Shown here: one piece after another, positions 18,534 through 27,175 of the stretch
Layout of the letters: the number at the start of each line of letters is the position of its first letter
How positions within the stretch are numbered: position 1 is the first letter of the stretch
Origin: Lientehia hominis
GTDB lineage: Bacteria; Bacillota; Clostridia; Lachnospirales; Lachnospiraceae
Assembly (NCBI RefSeq): GCF_021044755.1
Contig: NZ_JAJNOR010000007.1
Location: 1 to 64,000, forward strand
Length of the DNA stretch: 64,000 nucleotides
Direction of reading: 5' to 3'
Notes under the pieces: generated by a model
Database searches by the model: none
What the model was told of the DNA's origin: nothing
The model's input: the letters and a program-made list of their open reading frames with translations, nothing else
Made by a program: the position numbers and the translations under genes

Positions 18534-19493
18534 TTATTGTACATCAAGATAATCACAAATAATGGAAGCAGTTGCTTCAGGACGTTCCATTTGGGGAAGA
18601 TGTGCAGTTTCGTTTATAATCTCATATTCAATAGCCGGATTAACCAAACAGTAGTCTTCGATTGTTTCCTGAATCTGCATTTCCCGTTCTCCGCCTATTA
18701 TAAAGATACTGTTATTTATATTCTTTAATGAGTGGTTAATACTGAGACATGTATAATTGCTTTTGATACTGGCATATAAAGCTTTTGCAGAAGAATCTCC
18801 CAAATGAGCCGATTCATGATAGATGGAAATCGTCTCGGGTTCAATATTGTTTGAATCTGAATAATTGACTGTACTAAATTTGTCCGTTATACTTCTCCTG
18901 CTGTTGGCAATATTATAAATTAAAGTACCGATGACAGGCAGATCAATCAAAAATTTATATCCTTTACCATACTTGTTAGGGGTCTGGCCACATCTTAAAA
19001 CAGTATCAGGATTTATTAAAACGATCTTATCAAATAACTCTGAGTTATTATTGCAGGCAGTAATAACAAAAGCACAAGAGGAACCGGTGGCAATCACATC
19101 TGCCCGATGTCCTATTACGGACTTTATAAAATCAGTAAGCAATTGAACATATAAAAAATTTGTATAAGTTAGATTTGGTTTATGGGAACGGCCACAGCCC
19201 AGAAGATCAACAGCATATACAGTGTGAGATTTGGAAAGATACTTTAACACTTTATTCCATTCGTAACCAGAAGAAGCAGTTTTAAGATCATGAATCAAAA
19301 GAAGTGGTTTCCCATGACCGATTTTTGTATAGAAAATGTCTCCAAAACGCCAGGAATAAATATTACTTTTTTCTTTCTCCAGTAAATTTTTTGCGGTAGA
19401 TTTTATGAAAATAAATTTATTAATAGCAGCAATAATCCCAGCCGTCGCTGCTGCCAGGAGAACACCTTTTGCAAATTTACTTTTTTTACTCAT
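18534..19493 (-). CDS. Membrane-anchored alpha/beta hydrolase
   Basis: A 319-residue protein with a hydrophobic N-terminal anchor (GVLLAAATAGIIAAINKFIFI) followed by an alpha/beta-hydrolase fold: oxyanion-strand region KPLLLIHDL, AVDLLGCGRSHKP, nucleophile elbow GSSCA at residues 137-141 with S139 as likely nucleophile, and a C-terminal H298 in ETAHLPQMERPE. The elbow ends in alanine, not the usual glycine, so the family hallmark is relaxed. Substrate unknown. It is the only leftward gene between oriC and adhE and is divergent from parA, sharing the parS-containing gap. An AT-rich leader lies upstream. Confidence 0.8.
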   Translation of the reverse strand: MSKKSKFAKGVLLAAATAGIIAAINKFIFIKSTAKNLLEKEKSNIYSWRFGDIFYTKIGHGKPLLLIHDLKTASSGYEWNKVLKYLSKSHTVYAVDLLGCGRSHKPNLTYTNFLYVQLLTDFIKSVIGHRADVIATGSSCAFVITACNNNSELFDKIVLINPDTVLRCGQTPNKYGKGYKFLIDLPVIGTLIYNIANSRRSITDKFSTVNYSDSNNIEPETISIYHESAHLGDSSAKALYASIKSNYTCLSINHSLKNINNSIFIIGGEREMQIQETIEDYCLVNPAIEYEIINETAHLPQMERPEATASIICDYLDVQ

Positions 19494-19689
19494 ATTAAGA
19501 ATTCCTTTTCTAAAAATTAAGGGAAAGTACCAATAGTAAAATTTAATAATACATATTATATGAACAAATAAAGGCTATTATCATTATAATACAATTTAAA
19601 AGTATATACAAGAAAAGATTATCTTAAGTTATAAGAATTGAATTATAATAAGAAATAGAGGTTATAAAAACATAATTTAATTCTTTCTA

Positions 19690-19705
19690 TGTTTCACGTG
19701 AAACA
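19690..19705. promoter_or_regulatory. parS site 1
   Basis: A perfect 16-bp palindrome TGTTTCACGTGAAACA, the consensus ParB/Spo0J loading site. It lies between the hydrolase gene and parA, 8.5-9 kb from oriC. Confidence 0.95.
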
Positions 19706-19771
19706 TTTTATAATTGGTTTCTTGATTTATATATAATGGATGCATATAGGCCAACATAATTGATAGAGCTA

Positions 19772-19787
19772 TGTTTCACGTGAAACA
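19772..19787. promoter_or_regulatory. parS site 2
   Basis: A second perfect copy of TGTTTCACGTGAAACA, 82 bp from the first and about 85 bp upstream of parA. ParB could load here and also influence its own operon. The rest of this 378-bp gap is AT-rich with no gene. Confidence 0.95.
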
Positions 19788-19836
19788 AAATTATGAAATT
19801 ATTAAGAATTAACAGTGGTAATGAATTGTAGATAAT

Positions 19837-19844
19837 GCTATAAT
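19837..19844 (+). promoter_or_regulatory. Extended -10 element of the parA promoter
   Basis: TGCTATAAT (TATAAT at 19839-19844 with an upstream TG) lies 28 bp before the parA start. The -35 region (TGGTAA at 17-bp spacing) is poor, which is common for extended -10 promoters. Confidence 0.6.
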
Positions 19845-19871
19845 AATTCTTGTATAGAAAGGACAGCACAA

Positions 19872-20645
19872 ATGGGAAGAATTATAGCAATTGCAAATCA
19901 AAAAGGCGGTGTAGGAAAAACAACTACAGCCATTAATCTTTCTGCATGCCTGGCTGAAGCTGGAAAGAAAATATTGACTATAGACTTGGATCCTCAGGGA
20001 AATACGACGAGCGGTCTAGGGGTAAATAAAAATGAGAAGGAGCATACGACTTATGAGCTTCTCATTGGACAATCCACTGTGGAAGAGTGTCTGTTACAAG
20101 AAGTTCTTCCTTTATTGGATGTACTGCCCTCTAATGTTAATTTATCTGGTGCGGAGATTGAACTAATCGGCATAAGCAAAAAAGAATTTGTCCTGAAGAG
20201 AGAAATCGACAAAATTCGTGATAATTATGACTTTATCATTATAGACTGTCCTCCTTCTTTAAATATGTTGACAGTGAATGCTATGACAACCGCTGATACT
20301 GTGCTTGTACCCATTCAATGTGAATACTATGCATTGGAAGGACTGTCACAGCTGATACATACGATAAATCTTGTCAAACAGCGGTTAAATCCTTCTCTTG
20401 AACTGGAGGGAGTTGTTTTTACAATGTATGATGCAAGGACAAATCTATCCCTGCAGGTTGTGGAAAATGTAAAAAACAGTCTTAAGAATACCGTTTATAA
20501 AACAATTATTCCGCGTAATGTTCGTCTGGCAGAAGCCCCCAGTCATGGAATGCCGATCACATTGTATGATACAAGATCTGCCGGAGCAGAAAGCTATCGA
20601 TTATTGGCAGAAGAAGTGATACAAAAAAATGAGACAGAAGAATAA
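19872..20645 (+). CDS. parA: Chromosome partitioning ATPase ParA (Soj)
   Basis: A 257-residue deviant-Walker ATPase. The motif KGGVGKTTTAINLSACLAEA is near residue 12, followed by DLDPQGNTTSGLG and IIIDCPPSLNMLTVNAM. It binds DNA with ATP and is driven by ParB bound at parS. In related species it also adjusts DnaA activity, which suits its location near oriC. AAAGGA precedes the ATG. Confidence 0.97.
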   Translation: MGRIIAIANQKGGVGKTTTAINLSACLAEAGKKILTIDLDPQGNTTSGLGVNKNEKEHTTYELLIGQSTVEECLLQEVLPLLDVLPSNVNLSGAEIELIGISKKEFVLKREIDKIRDNYDFIIIDCPPSLNMLTVNAMTTADTVLVPIQCEYYALEGLSQLIHTINLVKQRLNPSLELEGVVFTMYDARTNLSLQVVENVKNSLKNTVYKTIIPRNVRLAEAPSHGMPITLYDTRSAGAESYRLLAEEVIQKNETEE

Positions 20646-20770
20646 TAGATTGCGATATGTTTTATATGAAAGACGATATATTATCAGATAATTACTTAAT
20701 ATTATAGAAAAAATGCAAGATAAGTAAATGTTTATATTATTTAAAATTTATCCTAGAAAGGAATAATGAC

Positions 20771-21718
20771 ATGGCACGAGCAAAAAGAAGCGGCCTTGGA
20801 AAGGGTCTGGATTCTTTAATTCCAATGGGAATGGAGCTGGAGGATATCCAACGTCCAGCCCAGAAGAAGAATGTGCAGATGAGCGCAGGAAGCGAATCAG
20901 AGATTTCTACTGATTCCAAAAATGAGAGACCGCAGACTTTTTTAAAGGTCAGTCAGATAGAACCAAACCGTGAACAGCCGAGAAAGCAGTTTGATGAAGA
21001 ATCTCTGGCAGAGCTGGCAGAGTCCATAAAGCAATATGGTGTTCTTCAGCCCCTTCTTGTACAGAAGAGAGAGGACTATTATGAAATAATAGCAGGGGAA
21101 CGGCGCTGGCGGGCTGCCAAACTTGCTAAGGTAAAAGAAGTCCCGGTGATCATAAAAGAGTATACCCCCCAGGAAATCATGGAGATTTCACTGATCGAGA
21201 ATATACAGAGAGAAGATTTAAACCCTATAGAGGAAGCGTCAGCGTACCAAAGGCTGATAGATGAATTTCATCTAAAACATGAAGAGATTGCCGTTCGGGT
21301 TTCCAAGAGCAGGACGGCGATAACCAATTCCATGCGTCTTTTGAAGCTGGATAAGAGAGTGCAGCTCATGTTAGTTGAGGGGGAAATATCCGGCGGTCAT
21401 GCGAGGGCATTACTTTCGTTGGAAGACAAGGAGATACAATATAAAGTAGCGGAGAGAATCATTGAACACAAGCTGAGTGTGAGGGAGACTGAGAAATTAG
21501 TAAAATCCCTTCTGAATCCGAAAAACCCTAAAAAAACGGAGGAGACAGATTCCGGACAGGATTTCATTTACAAAGATATAGAGAGTAAGATAAGGGAAAT
21601 TCTGGGAACGAAGGTAAACATTAATAGAAAAGACGCAAATAGAGGAAGAATAGAGATAGAGTATTATTCCATGGAAGAGCTGGAACGGCTCATGGATTTA
21701 TTTGGAAATATGAAATAA
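20771..21718 (+). CDS. parB: Chromosome partitioning protein ParB (Spo0J)
   Basis: A 315-residue ParB: N-terminal ParA-contact segment (AKRSGLGKGLDSLIP), the CTPase/clamp domain with NREQPRKQFDEESLAELAESI and GERRWRAAKLA, ENIQREDLNPIEEA, a helix-turn-helix (HEEIAVRVSKSRTAITNSMR), and a C-terminal dimer domain. It loads at the two parS sites upstream of parA. The 125-bp gap from parA is AT-rich; no separate promoter is obvious. Confidence 0.97.
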   Translation: MARAKRSGLGKGLDSLIPMGMELEDIQRPAQKKNVQMSAGSESEISTDSKNERPQTFLKVSQIEPNREQPRKQFDEESLAELAESIKQYGVLQPLLVQKREDYYEIIAGERRWRAAKLAKVKEVPVIIKEYTPQEIMEISLIENIQREDLNPIEEASAYQRLIDEFHLKHEEIAVRVSKSRTAITNSMRLLKLDKRVQLMLVEGEISGGHARALLSLEDKEIQYKVAERIIEHKLSVRETEKLVKSLLNPKNPKKTEETDSGQDFIYKDIESKIREILGTKVNINRKDANRGRIEIEYYSMEELERLMDLFGNMK

Positions 21719-21774
21719 TCAGAATCCATTAGGATTAAAAATTATGGACGCGGCAGAAGCAGGAGGAAAGACGG

Positions 21775-22290
21775 ATGGAAAACAGCATACTGAATGATTT
21801 AGGCTTTGACCCGATTATTTTAATTGTCGGGTTGGTGGTCCTGGTTGCAGTTCTGGCGGTTTTGGTGGTGGCGCAGATTGTAAAGACATCAAAGCTGGCT
21901 AAAAAATATGACAGATTTATGCGGGGACGGGATGCAGAATCTCTGGAGGAAATATTTGCCCAGGCTTTTGACGATCTTCGCATGCTGCAGGCTGAAGACA
22001 GAGCGAACAAGGATGCTTTAAAGGTAATCAATAAAGTGTTGGTCAAATCATTTCATAAAACGGGACTGGTGAAATATGACGCGTTTCCCGGAATGGGAGG
22101 AAAATCCAGCTTTGCTCTGGCTCTTATGTCTCAAAATAAAAGCGGCTATATTCTGAATGCGGTACACAGCAGGGATTCATGCTATGTGTATGTGAAGGAA
22201 ATCATAAAAGGTGAGACGGATGCTCCTCTTGGAAGAGAAGAAGAAAAAGCGGTCAGAATTGCATTGGGATTGGAAAGGCCGGAGAATTGA
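21775..22290 (+). CDS. DUF4446-type membrane protein
   Basis: A 171-residue protein with one N-terminal membrane helix (FDPIILIVGLVVLVAVLAVLVVAQIV), a coiled region (DRFMRGRDAESLEEIFAQAFDDLRML) and a C-terminal domain with KYDAFPGMGGKSSFALALM and SRDSCYVYVKEI, the pattern of DUF4446 proteins commonly encoded next to parB in Clostridia and Bacilli. The function is unknown. The start follows AGGAGG by 8 bp. Confidence 0.85.
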   Translation: MENSILNDLGFDPIILIVGLVVLVAVLAVLVVAQIVKTSKLAKKYDRFMRGRDAESLEEIFAQAFDDLRMLQAEDRANKDALKVINKVLVKSFHKTGLVKYDAFPGMGGKSSFALALMSQNKSGYILNAVHSRDSCYVYVKEIIKGETDAPLGREEEKAVRIALGLERPEN

Positions 22291-22347
22291 CCGAAGGAAA
22301 GAGAATAAGCGAAATATTAATAAAACAGCAAATAGAGATAATAAAGT

Positions 22348-22375
22348 AGAGGAACGCGTCTCCGCGTTCCTCTTT
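22348..22375 (+). terminator. Terminator after the parAB-DUF4446 run
   Basis: AGAGGAACGCG and CGCGTTCCTCT form an 11-bp stem with a 4-nt loop, followed by TTTG. The T tract is short. The remaining sequence to the adhE promoter (22376-22529) is AT-rich with no recognisable gene. Confidence 0.7.
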
Positions 22376-22529
22376 GCCTGTTCTCCCGGGCCGCAATCAA
22401 GCAAGGCAGGATACCGGCAGAAAGATTCCAAGAAATATATCATATCTTATTGTACAATATACATAAAAATTCCATATTAAAAGTTCAAATTTTGTACAGA
22501 TAAAGAGAATATAAATCTTCGTATATGGA

Positions 22530-22558
22530 TTGACAAAACATTAACGAAGAGATATAAT
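22530..22558 (+). promoter_or_regulatory. SigA promoter of adhE
   Basis: TTGACA (22530-22535), 17 bp, TATAAT (22553-22558): both boxes are consensus with ideal spacing. Expected transcription start is near 22565, just before the Rex-like palindrome, giving a leader of about 85 nt. Confidence 0.92.
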
Positions 22559-22567
22559 AATAACAGA

Positions 22568-22585
22568 TTGTTAAGAACTTATCAA
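22568..22585. promoter_or_regulatory. Rex (NADH-sensing repressor) operator
   Basis: TTGTTAAGAACTTATCAA matches the clostridial Rex palindrome (TTGTTAA-N4-TTAACAA) with one mismatch. It begins about 10 bp after the -10 box, so a bound repressor would block initiation. Rex regulation of adhE by NADH/NAD+ is established in several clostridia; here it is inferred from the site. Confidence 0.8.
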
Positions 22586-22651
22586 AAATAAAAGATAAGA
22601 CAGGAACAGAAAATGGAACTCTCAAAAGGATTATCAGGAGGTAGGAAGGGA

Positions 22652-25279
22652 ATGGCAAAGACAGAGAAAGTAAAGCAGGATGCAGTGATCGACAATGTGG
22701 AAAAGCTTCTTGCAAAAATGGAAGAAATGAGAGAAGCTCAGAGGAAATTTGCTGCATTTACCCAGGAGCAGGTGGACAAAATCTTTTATGAAGCCGCGAT
22801 GGCCGCAAACCATCAGAGACTCCCTCTTGCGAAAATGGCGGTGGAAGAGACCGGCATGGGTGTGGTAGAGGATAAGGTAATAAAGAACCATTATGCGGCG
22901 GAGTATATCTACAACAAATATAAAAATGAAAAGACCTGCGGCGTTATTGAAGAAGATACGGCATTTGGATATAAGAGGATTGCAGAACCGATCGGATTGA
23001 TCGCGGCGGTAATTCCGACTACGAATCCTACCTCCACGGCAATCTTTAAGACATTGATCGCATTGAAGACCAGAAATGCCATTATCATTTCTCCTCATCC
23101 CCGTGCAAAGGCATGTACAATTGCCGCCGCAAAAGTGGTTCTGGAAGCAGCAGTGAAGGCCGGAGCGCCGGAAGGAATCATATCCTGGGTAGACGTTCCC
23201 TCACTGGAGCTGACCAACGAGGTTATGAAGGGGGCAGATATCATATTGGCGACGGGAGGCCCCGGCATGGTGAAAGCGGCATATTCCTCCGGAAAGCCAG
23301 CGCTCGGTGTCGGCCCCGGCAACACACCGGCTATCATCGATGATACAGCGGATATACGAATGGCGGTGAATTCTGTTATCCATTCCAAGACCTTTGACAA
23401 CGGCATGATCTGTGCTTCGGAGCAGTCTGTGATCGTTCTGGAGAAAATATACAGAGAAGTAAAGGCAGAATTTAAAAAGAGAAAATGCTATTTCCTGAAT
23501 AAAGAGGAATTGGATAAGCTGCGCGGAATCATACTCACGGAGGCCGGGACAGTGAACGCCAAGATTGTAGGCCAGCCGGCGCCGGTAATCGCACAGCTCG
23601 CCGGGATCGAAGTGCCTGCAGATTCTAAGATCCTCATTGGCGAGGTGGAGTCTGTGGATATTGCGGAACCCTTTGCCCATGAAAAGCTGTCGCCTGTTCT
23701 GGCAATGTATAAAGCGTCTGGCTTTGACGATGCCGTAGCCAAGGCAGAAAGGCTGGTAGCGGACGGGGGCTATGGCCATACGTCGGTCCTCTATGTAAAT
23801 ACGGCTACAGAAGACGGAAAGGAAAAGATAGCGAAACATCAGGCGGCCATGAAGACCTGCCGTATCCTGATAAATACTCCTTCATCCCAGGGAGGCATCG
23901 GTGATCTTTACAATTTCAGGCTGGCTCCTTCCTTGACCTTGGGATGCGGTTCCTGGGGCGGCAATTCCGTATCGGAAAACGTAGGAGTAAAGCACTTGAT
24001 CAATATTAAGACCGTTGCCGAGAGGAGAGAGAATATGCTTTGGCTGAGGACACCAGAAAAGATTTATTTCAAGAAGGGCTGCATGCCGGTCGCATTGGAT
24101 GAACTCGGTACTGTCATGAATAAGAAGCGTGCGTTTATCGTGACCGATACTTTCCTCTATAAAAACGGTTATACGAAGCCGATCACCGATAAGCTGGACG
24201 AAATGGGTATTGTGTACACATGCTTCTATGATGTGGAACCTGATCCTAAGTTAAAGTGCGCGAAAGCCGGAGCTGAGATGATGAGGAGCTTCGAACCGGA
24301 TACCATTATTGCTCTGGGCGGCGGCTCTGCCATGGACGCGGCTAAGATTATGTGGGTAATGTATGAACATCCGGAAGTGGATTTCATGGATATGGCCATG
24401 GATTTCATGGATATCCGGAAGAGAGTATATACCTTTCCTAAAATGGGAGAGAAAGCATATTTTGTGGCGATACCCACATCAGCGGGAACAGGTTCCGAGG
24501 TGACGCCGTTTGCGATCATTACCGATGAAAAAACGGGAAAGAAATGGCCGCTGGCAGATTATGAGCTGCTTCCCAACATGTCCATTGTGGATGTGGATAA
24601 TATGATGAATATGCCAAAGGGGCTGACCAGTTCTTCTGGTATTGATGTCATGACCCATGCTCTGGAGGCTTACGTATCGGTAATGGCCTCTGACTATACC
24701 GACGGTCTGGCTTTAAAGGCCATAAAGAATGTATTCAATTATCTGCCCCGTGCGTATGAACTTGGCGCAGCGGATGTGGAAGCCAGAGAGAAGATGGCGG
24801 ATGCGTCCTGTATGGCGGGATTGGCCTTTGCCAATGCCTTCCTGGGTGTGAACCATTCGCTGGCCCACAAGCTGGGGGCATTTCATCATATTCCTCACGG
24901 CATAGCCAATGCCCTGGTGCTGACATATGTGATCCGATTCAATGCGGAGGAGGCGCCTGTTAAGATGGGTACATTCCCTCAGTATAAGTATCCGCACGCA
25001 TTTGACAGATACGTGGAAGCGGCCAGATTCGCGGGGATCACAGGGAAAGATGATCATGAAGTGTTTGAGAATTTCATAAAGGCCCTGGAGGACCTTAAGG
25101 AAAAGATCGGGATTAAAAAGAGTATTGCTGAATACGGCATTTCAGAAAAAGACTTCATGGAGACCTTGGATGTGATGGTAGAACAGGCCTTTGATGACCA
25201 GTGTACCGGAGCGAATCCCAGATATCCTCTCATGAGCGAATTAAAAGAAATCTATCTGGACGCTTACTATGGAAGATAA
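22652..25279 (+). CDS. adhE: Bifunctional acetaldehyde-CoA/alcohol dehydrogenase
   Basis: An 875-residue fusion enzyme that reduces acetyl-CoA to ethanol with two NADH. The N-terminal CoA-acylating aldehyde dehydrogenase (about 1-440) has IAAVIPTTNPTSTAIFK and the catalytic cysteine in NGMICASEQSV. The C-terminal iron-dependent alcohol dehydrogenase has GGGSAMDAAKIMW, GLTSSSGIDVMTHALEAYVS and the metal histidines in HSLAHKLGAFHHIPHG. AdhE proteins of this type form spirosomes. The start is the ATG after AGGAGGTAGGAAGGG; 13 in-frame codons upstream lie before the ribosome site. It is a single-gene unit with its own promoter and terminator. Confidence 0.97.
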   Translation: MAKTEKVKQDAVIDNVEKLLAKMEEMREAQRKFAAFTQEQVDKIFYEAAMAANHQRLPLAKMAVEETGMGVVEDKVIKNHYAAEYIYNKYKNEKTCGVIEEDTAFGYKRIAEPIGLIAAVIPTTNPTSTAIFKTLIALKTRNAIIISPHPRAKACTIAAAKVVLEAAVKAGAPEGIISWVDVPSLELTNEVMKGADIILATGGPGMVKAAYSSGKPALGVGPGNTPAIIDDTADIRMAVNSVIHSKTFDNGMICASEQSVIVLEKIYREVKAEFKKRKCYFLNKEELDKLRGIILTEAGTVNAKIVGQPAPVIAQLAGIEVPADSKILIGEVESVDIAEPFAHEKLSPVLAMYKASGFDDAVAKAERLVADGGYGHTSVLYVNTATEDGKEKIAKHQAAMKTCRILINTPSSQGGIGDLYNFRLAPSLTLGCGSWGGNSVSENVGVKHLINIKTVAERRENMLWLRTPEKIYFKKGCMPVALDELGTVMNKKRAFIVTDTFLYKNGYTKPITDKLDEMGIVYTCFYDVEPDPKLKCAKAGAEMMRSFEPDTIIALGGGSAMDAAKIMWVMYEHPEVDFMDMAMDFMDIRKRVYTFPKMGEKAYFVAIPTSAGTGSEVTPFAIITDEKTGKKWPLADYELLPNMSIVDVDNMMNMPKGLTSSSGIDVMTHALEAYVSVMASDYTDGLALKAIKNVFNYLPRAYELGAADVEAREKMADASCMAGLAFANAFLGVNHSLAHKLGAFHHIPHGIANALVLTYVIRFNAEEAPVKMGTFPQYKYPHAFDRYVEAARFAGITGKDDHEVFENFIKALEDLKEKIGIKKSIAEYGISEKDFMETLDVMVEQAFDDQCTGANPRYPLMSELKEIYLDAYYGR

Positions 25280-25329
25280 AAAAGCCCCCTGCTGCAATGC
25301 AGCTTTCGTGGCCAGATAAATTGAACAAT

Positions 25330-25376
25330 AAAGGAACCGGCAGTCTGTGCAAAAGCAAGACAGCCGGTTCCTTTTT
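25330..25376 (+). terminator. Terminator after adhE
   Basis: AAAGGAACCGGC and GCCGGTTCCTTT form a 12-bp perfect stem followed by T residues (25372-25376). Confidence 0.88.
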
Positions 25377-25418
25377 CCATGGTTTTATATCAATGCCTGC
25401 AGATTTTTTTAAGCAATA

Positions 25419-25607
25419 TCAGGAAATCTTTTTTTCGTGGAGCCTTGTCTGTTTTTTTTTGACATCCTCATAATCCGGTTCACCTAAATCCAGCTCATCT
25501 TTAAACGGAGAACAATTTTTTCTGATGAATTTATCAGCTCCACCGGTGGCGAGATATCCGACGACAAATACGAACAAAAACATTAAAATAACCGCGATAA
25601 CTTGCAT
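25419..25607 (-). CDS. Small single-pass membrane protein, unknown
   Basis: A 62-residue protein: one hydrophobic helix (VIAVILMFLFVFVVGYLATGG) then a charged tail (DELDLGEPDYEDVKKKQTRLHEKK). The start at 25605-25607 follows AAGGGGGTGGCTCT; a longer reading would place the ribosome site inside the gene. It is divergent from the KtrB gene, and their shared gap holds the direct-repeat operator. I do not recognise the family, but the position hints at a link with K+ uptake or envelope function. Confidence 0.6.
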   Translation of the reverse strand: MQVIAVILMFLFVFVVGYLATGGADKFIRKNCSPFKDELDLGEPDYEDVKKKQTRLHEKKIS

Positions 25608-25705
25608 AGAGCCACCCCCTTGTTTATTTGAAAATAACATATTTAACATAAAGGTGGTATTATGGCTTGAAAAATCATGTAAAGATTATATTAAGATTTA
25701 TCGGC

Positions 25706-25724
25706 CTTAATACAATCTTAATAC
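25706..25724 (+). promoter_or_regulatory. Direct-repeat operator upstream of ktrB
   Basis: CTTAATAC-AAT-CTTAATAC is an exact 8-bp repeat with an 11-bp period, the geometry bound by OmpR-family regulators. It ends 41 bp before a candidate -10 (TAGAAT, 25765-25770) that lacks a good -35, as expected for an activated promoter. Overlapping it is an ATTAAGAT/ATCTTAAT inverted repeat (25690-25697, 25715-25722). Confidence 0.6.
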
Positions 25725-25800
25725 TGCCGGAATTTATTTAATTCTTTCTTAAGCGCTCTGCTTGTAGAATAGGCGGTAGACGATGGAAAGGGGCTTAACG

Positions 25801-27156
25801 ATGGAAAAGGTGTGGAAGCGGGTTCACCGAGCATCGCCGATGAAAATAATCATTGCGGGTTACTTTTTTATTATACTTTTAGGAGCCGGCCTTCTTTGCC
25901 TTCCGATATCCATAAAGGCAGGAGAAAGTCTTACCTCCTTCTCCGACGCGTTGTTTACTGCCACTTCGGCCACCTGTGTGACCGGACTGGTGAGATTTGA
26001 TACATATACCCACTGGTCCTTTTTTGGGCAGCTTGTCATCCTTCTATTGATACAAGTAGGGGGAATCGGTTTTATGACCTTTGCCATATACGCCGTTTCC
26101 ATGACAAAGAAAAAGATAGGACTTACTACCAGAGTTATCATGCAGAATGCCATATCCGCGCCGCAGGTCGGCGGAATCGTTCGGATGACCCGTTTTATCC
26201 TGTTTGGAACCTTTTTGATAGAAGGAACGGGGGCTGTGCTTCTGAGCCTGTATTTCTGCCCGAGGCTGGGGTTTTTCGAAGGCATATGGTATGGTATTTT
26301 TCACAGTATATCCGCCTTCTGCAATGCCGGATTTGACCTGATGGGCAAAAGAGAGCCGTTTTCTTCTTTGACGACGATTGGAGGAAATTGGTATGTGAAC
26401 GGAATCATAATGCTTCTTATCATCATTGGCGGACTTGGTTTCTTTGTATGGAGGGATCTGGCGAACAACCGTTTTTCTCTGAAGAAGCTCCGGCTTCACA
26501 GTAAGCTTGTGCTCGTGGTCACTGCCGGACTGATTGTTTTTGGAGCTTTGCTGCTGTTCGTCTTTGAACAGGGCAATGCGGATTTTGTGCAGATGCCATT
26601 TTCCCAAAAGGGTCTTTCTGCCATATTCCAATCCGTGACAGCGAGAACGGCGGGATTCAACAGCATGGATCTGGCTAAAATGACGCAGTCCAGTCAGTTT
26701 CTGCTCATCTGCCTGATGCTGATCGGGGGATCCACCGGATCCACGGCAGGCGGCGTTAAAACCACTACACTGGCCGTATTTATGGTAAGCATTGTTTCTA
26801 CCATGCGTCAAAAGAAAAATATGGAAGTATTCGGAAGGCGTCTGGATGATGGAGTCATCCGTTTGGCGACCTGCATTTTCAGTATGTATCTGATTCTTTC
26901 TTTGACGGTGGCAATGGCCCTGTCTTCTATAGAAGGAATACCGCTTTTGACGGCTTTGTTTGAGAGTGCTTCTGCCGTGGGTACGGTAGGGCTGACATTG
27001 GGAGTGACAACTGGGCTTGGTATGGTGTCCAAATGCCTGATCATGTTTTTGATGTTTGTAGGCAGAGTAGGGTCCGTCACGATCCTCGTGGCGCTGGCAT
27101 CAGAGAAAAACCGTACGGTATCAAAGCTGCCTCTGGAAAAAATACAGGTTGGATAG
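25801..27156 (+). CDS. ktrB: Potassium uptake channel subunit, TrkH/KtrB family
   Basis: A 451-residue integral membrane protein with about eight to ten helices and four pore loops, for example TATSATCVTGLVRFDT (first filter), ISAFCNAGFDLMG (second), VTARTAGFNSMD (third) and ESASAVGTVGLTLG (fourth). The size matches KtrB more than the longer TrkH. K+ (with Na+) uptake is gated by the KtrA ring encoded next. The ATG at 25801 follows AAAGGGG; an ATG six codons earlier is also possible. Confidence 0.93.
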   Translation: MEKVWKRVHRASPMKIIIAGYFFIILLGAGLLCLPISIKAGESLTSFSDALFTATSATCVTGLVRFDTYTHWSFFGQLVILLLIQVGGIGFMTFAIYAVSMTKKKIGLTTRVIMQNAISAPQVGGIVRMTRFILFGTFLIEGTGAVLLSLYFCPRLGFFEGIWYGIFHSISAFCNAGFDLMGKREPFSSLTTIGGNWYVNGIIMLLIIIGGLGFFVWRDLANNRFSLKKLRLHSKLVLVVTAGLIVFGALLLFVFEQGNADFVQMPFSQKGLSAIFQSVTARTAGFNSMDLAKMTQSSQFLLICLMLIGGSTGSTAGGVKTTTLAVFMVSIVSTMRQKKNMEVFGRRLDDGVIRLATCIFSMYLILSLTVAMALSSIEGIPLLTALFESASAVGTVGLTLGVTTGLGMVSKCLIMFLMFVGRVGSVTILVALASEKNRTVSKLPLEKIQVG

Positions 27157-27175
27157 ATAAATAGGGGGATTTTTC

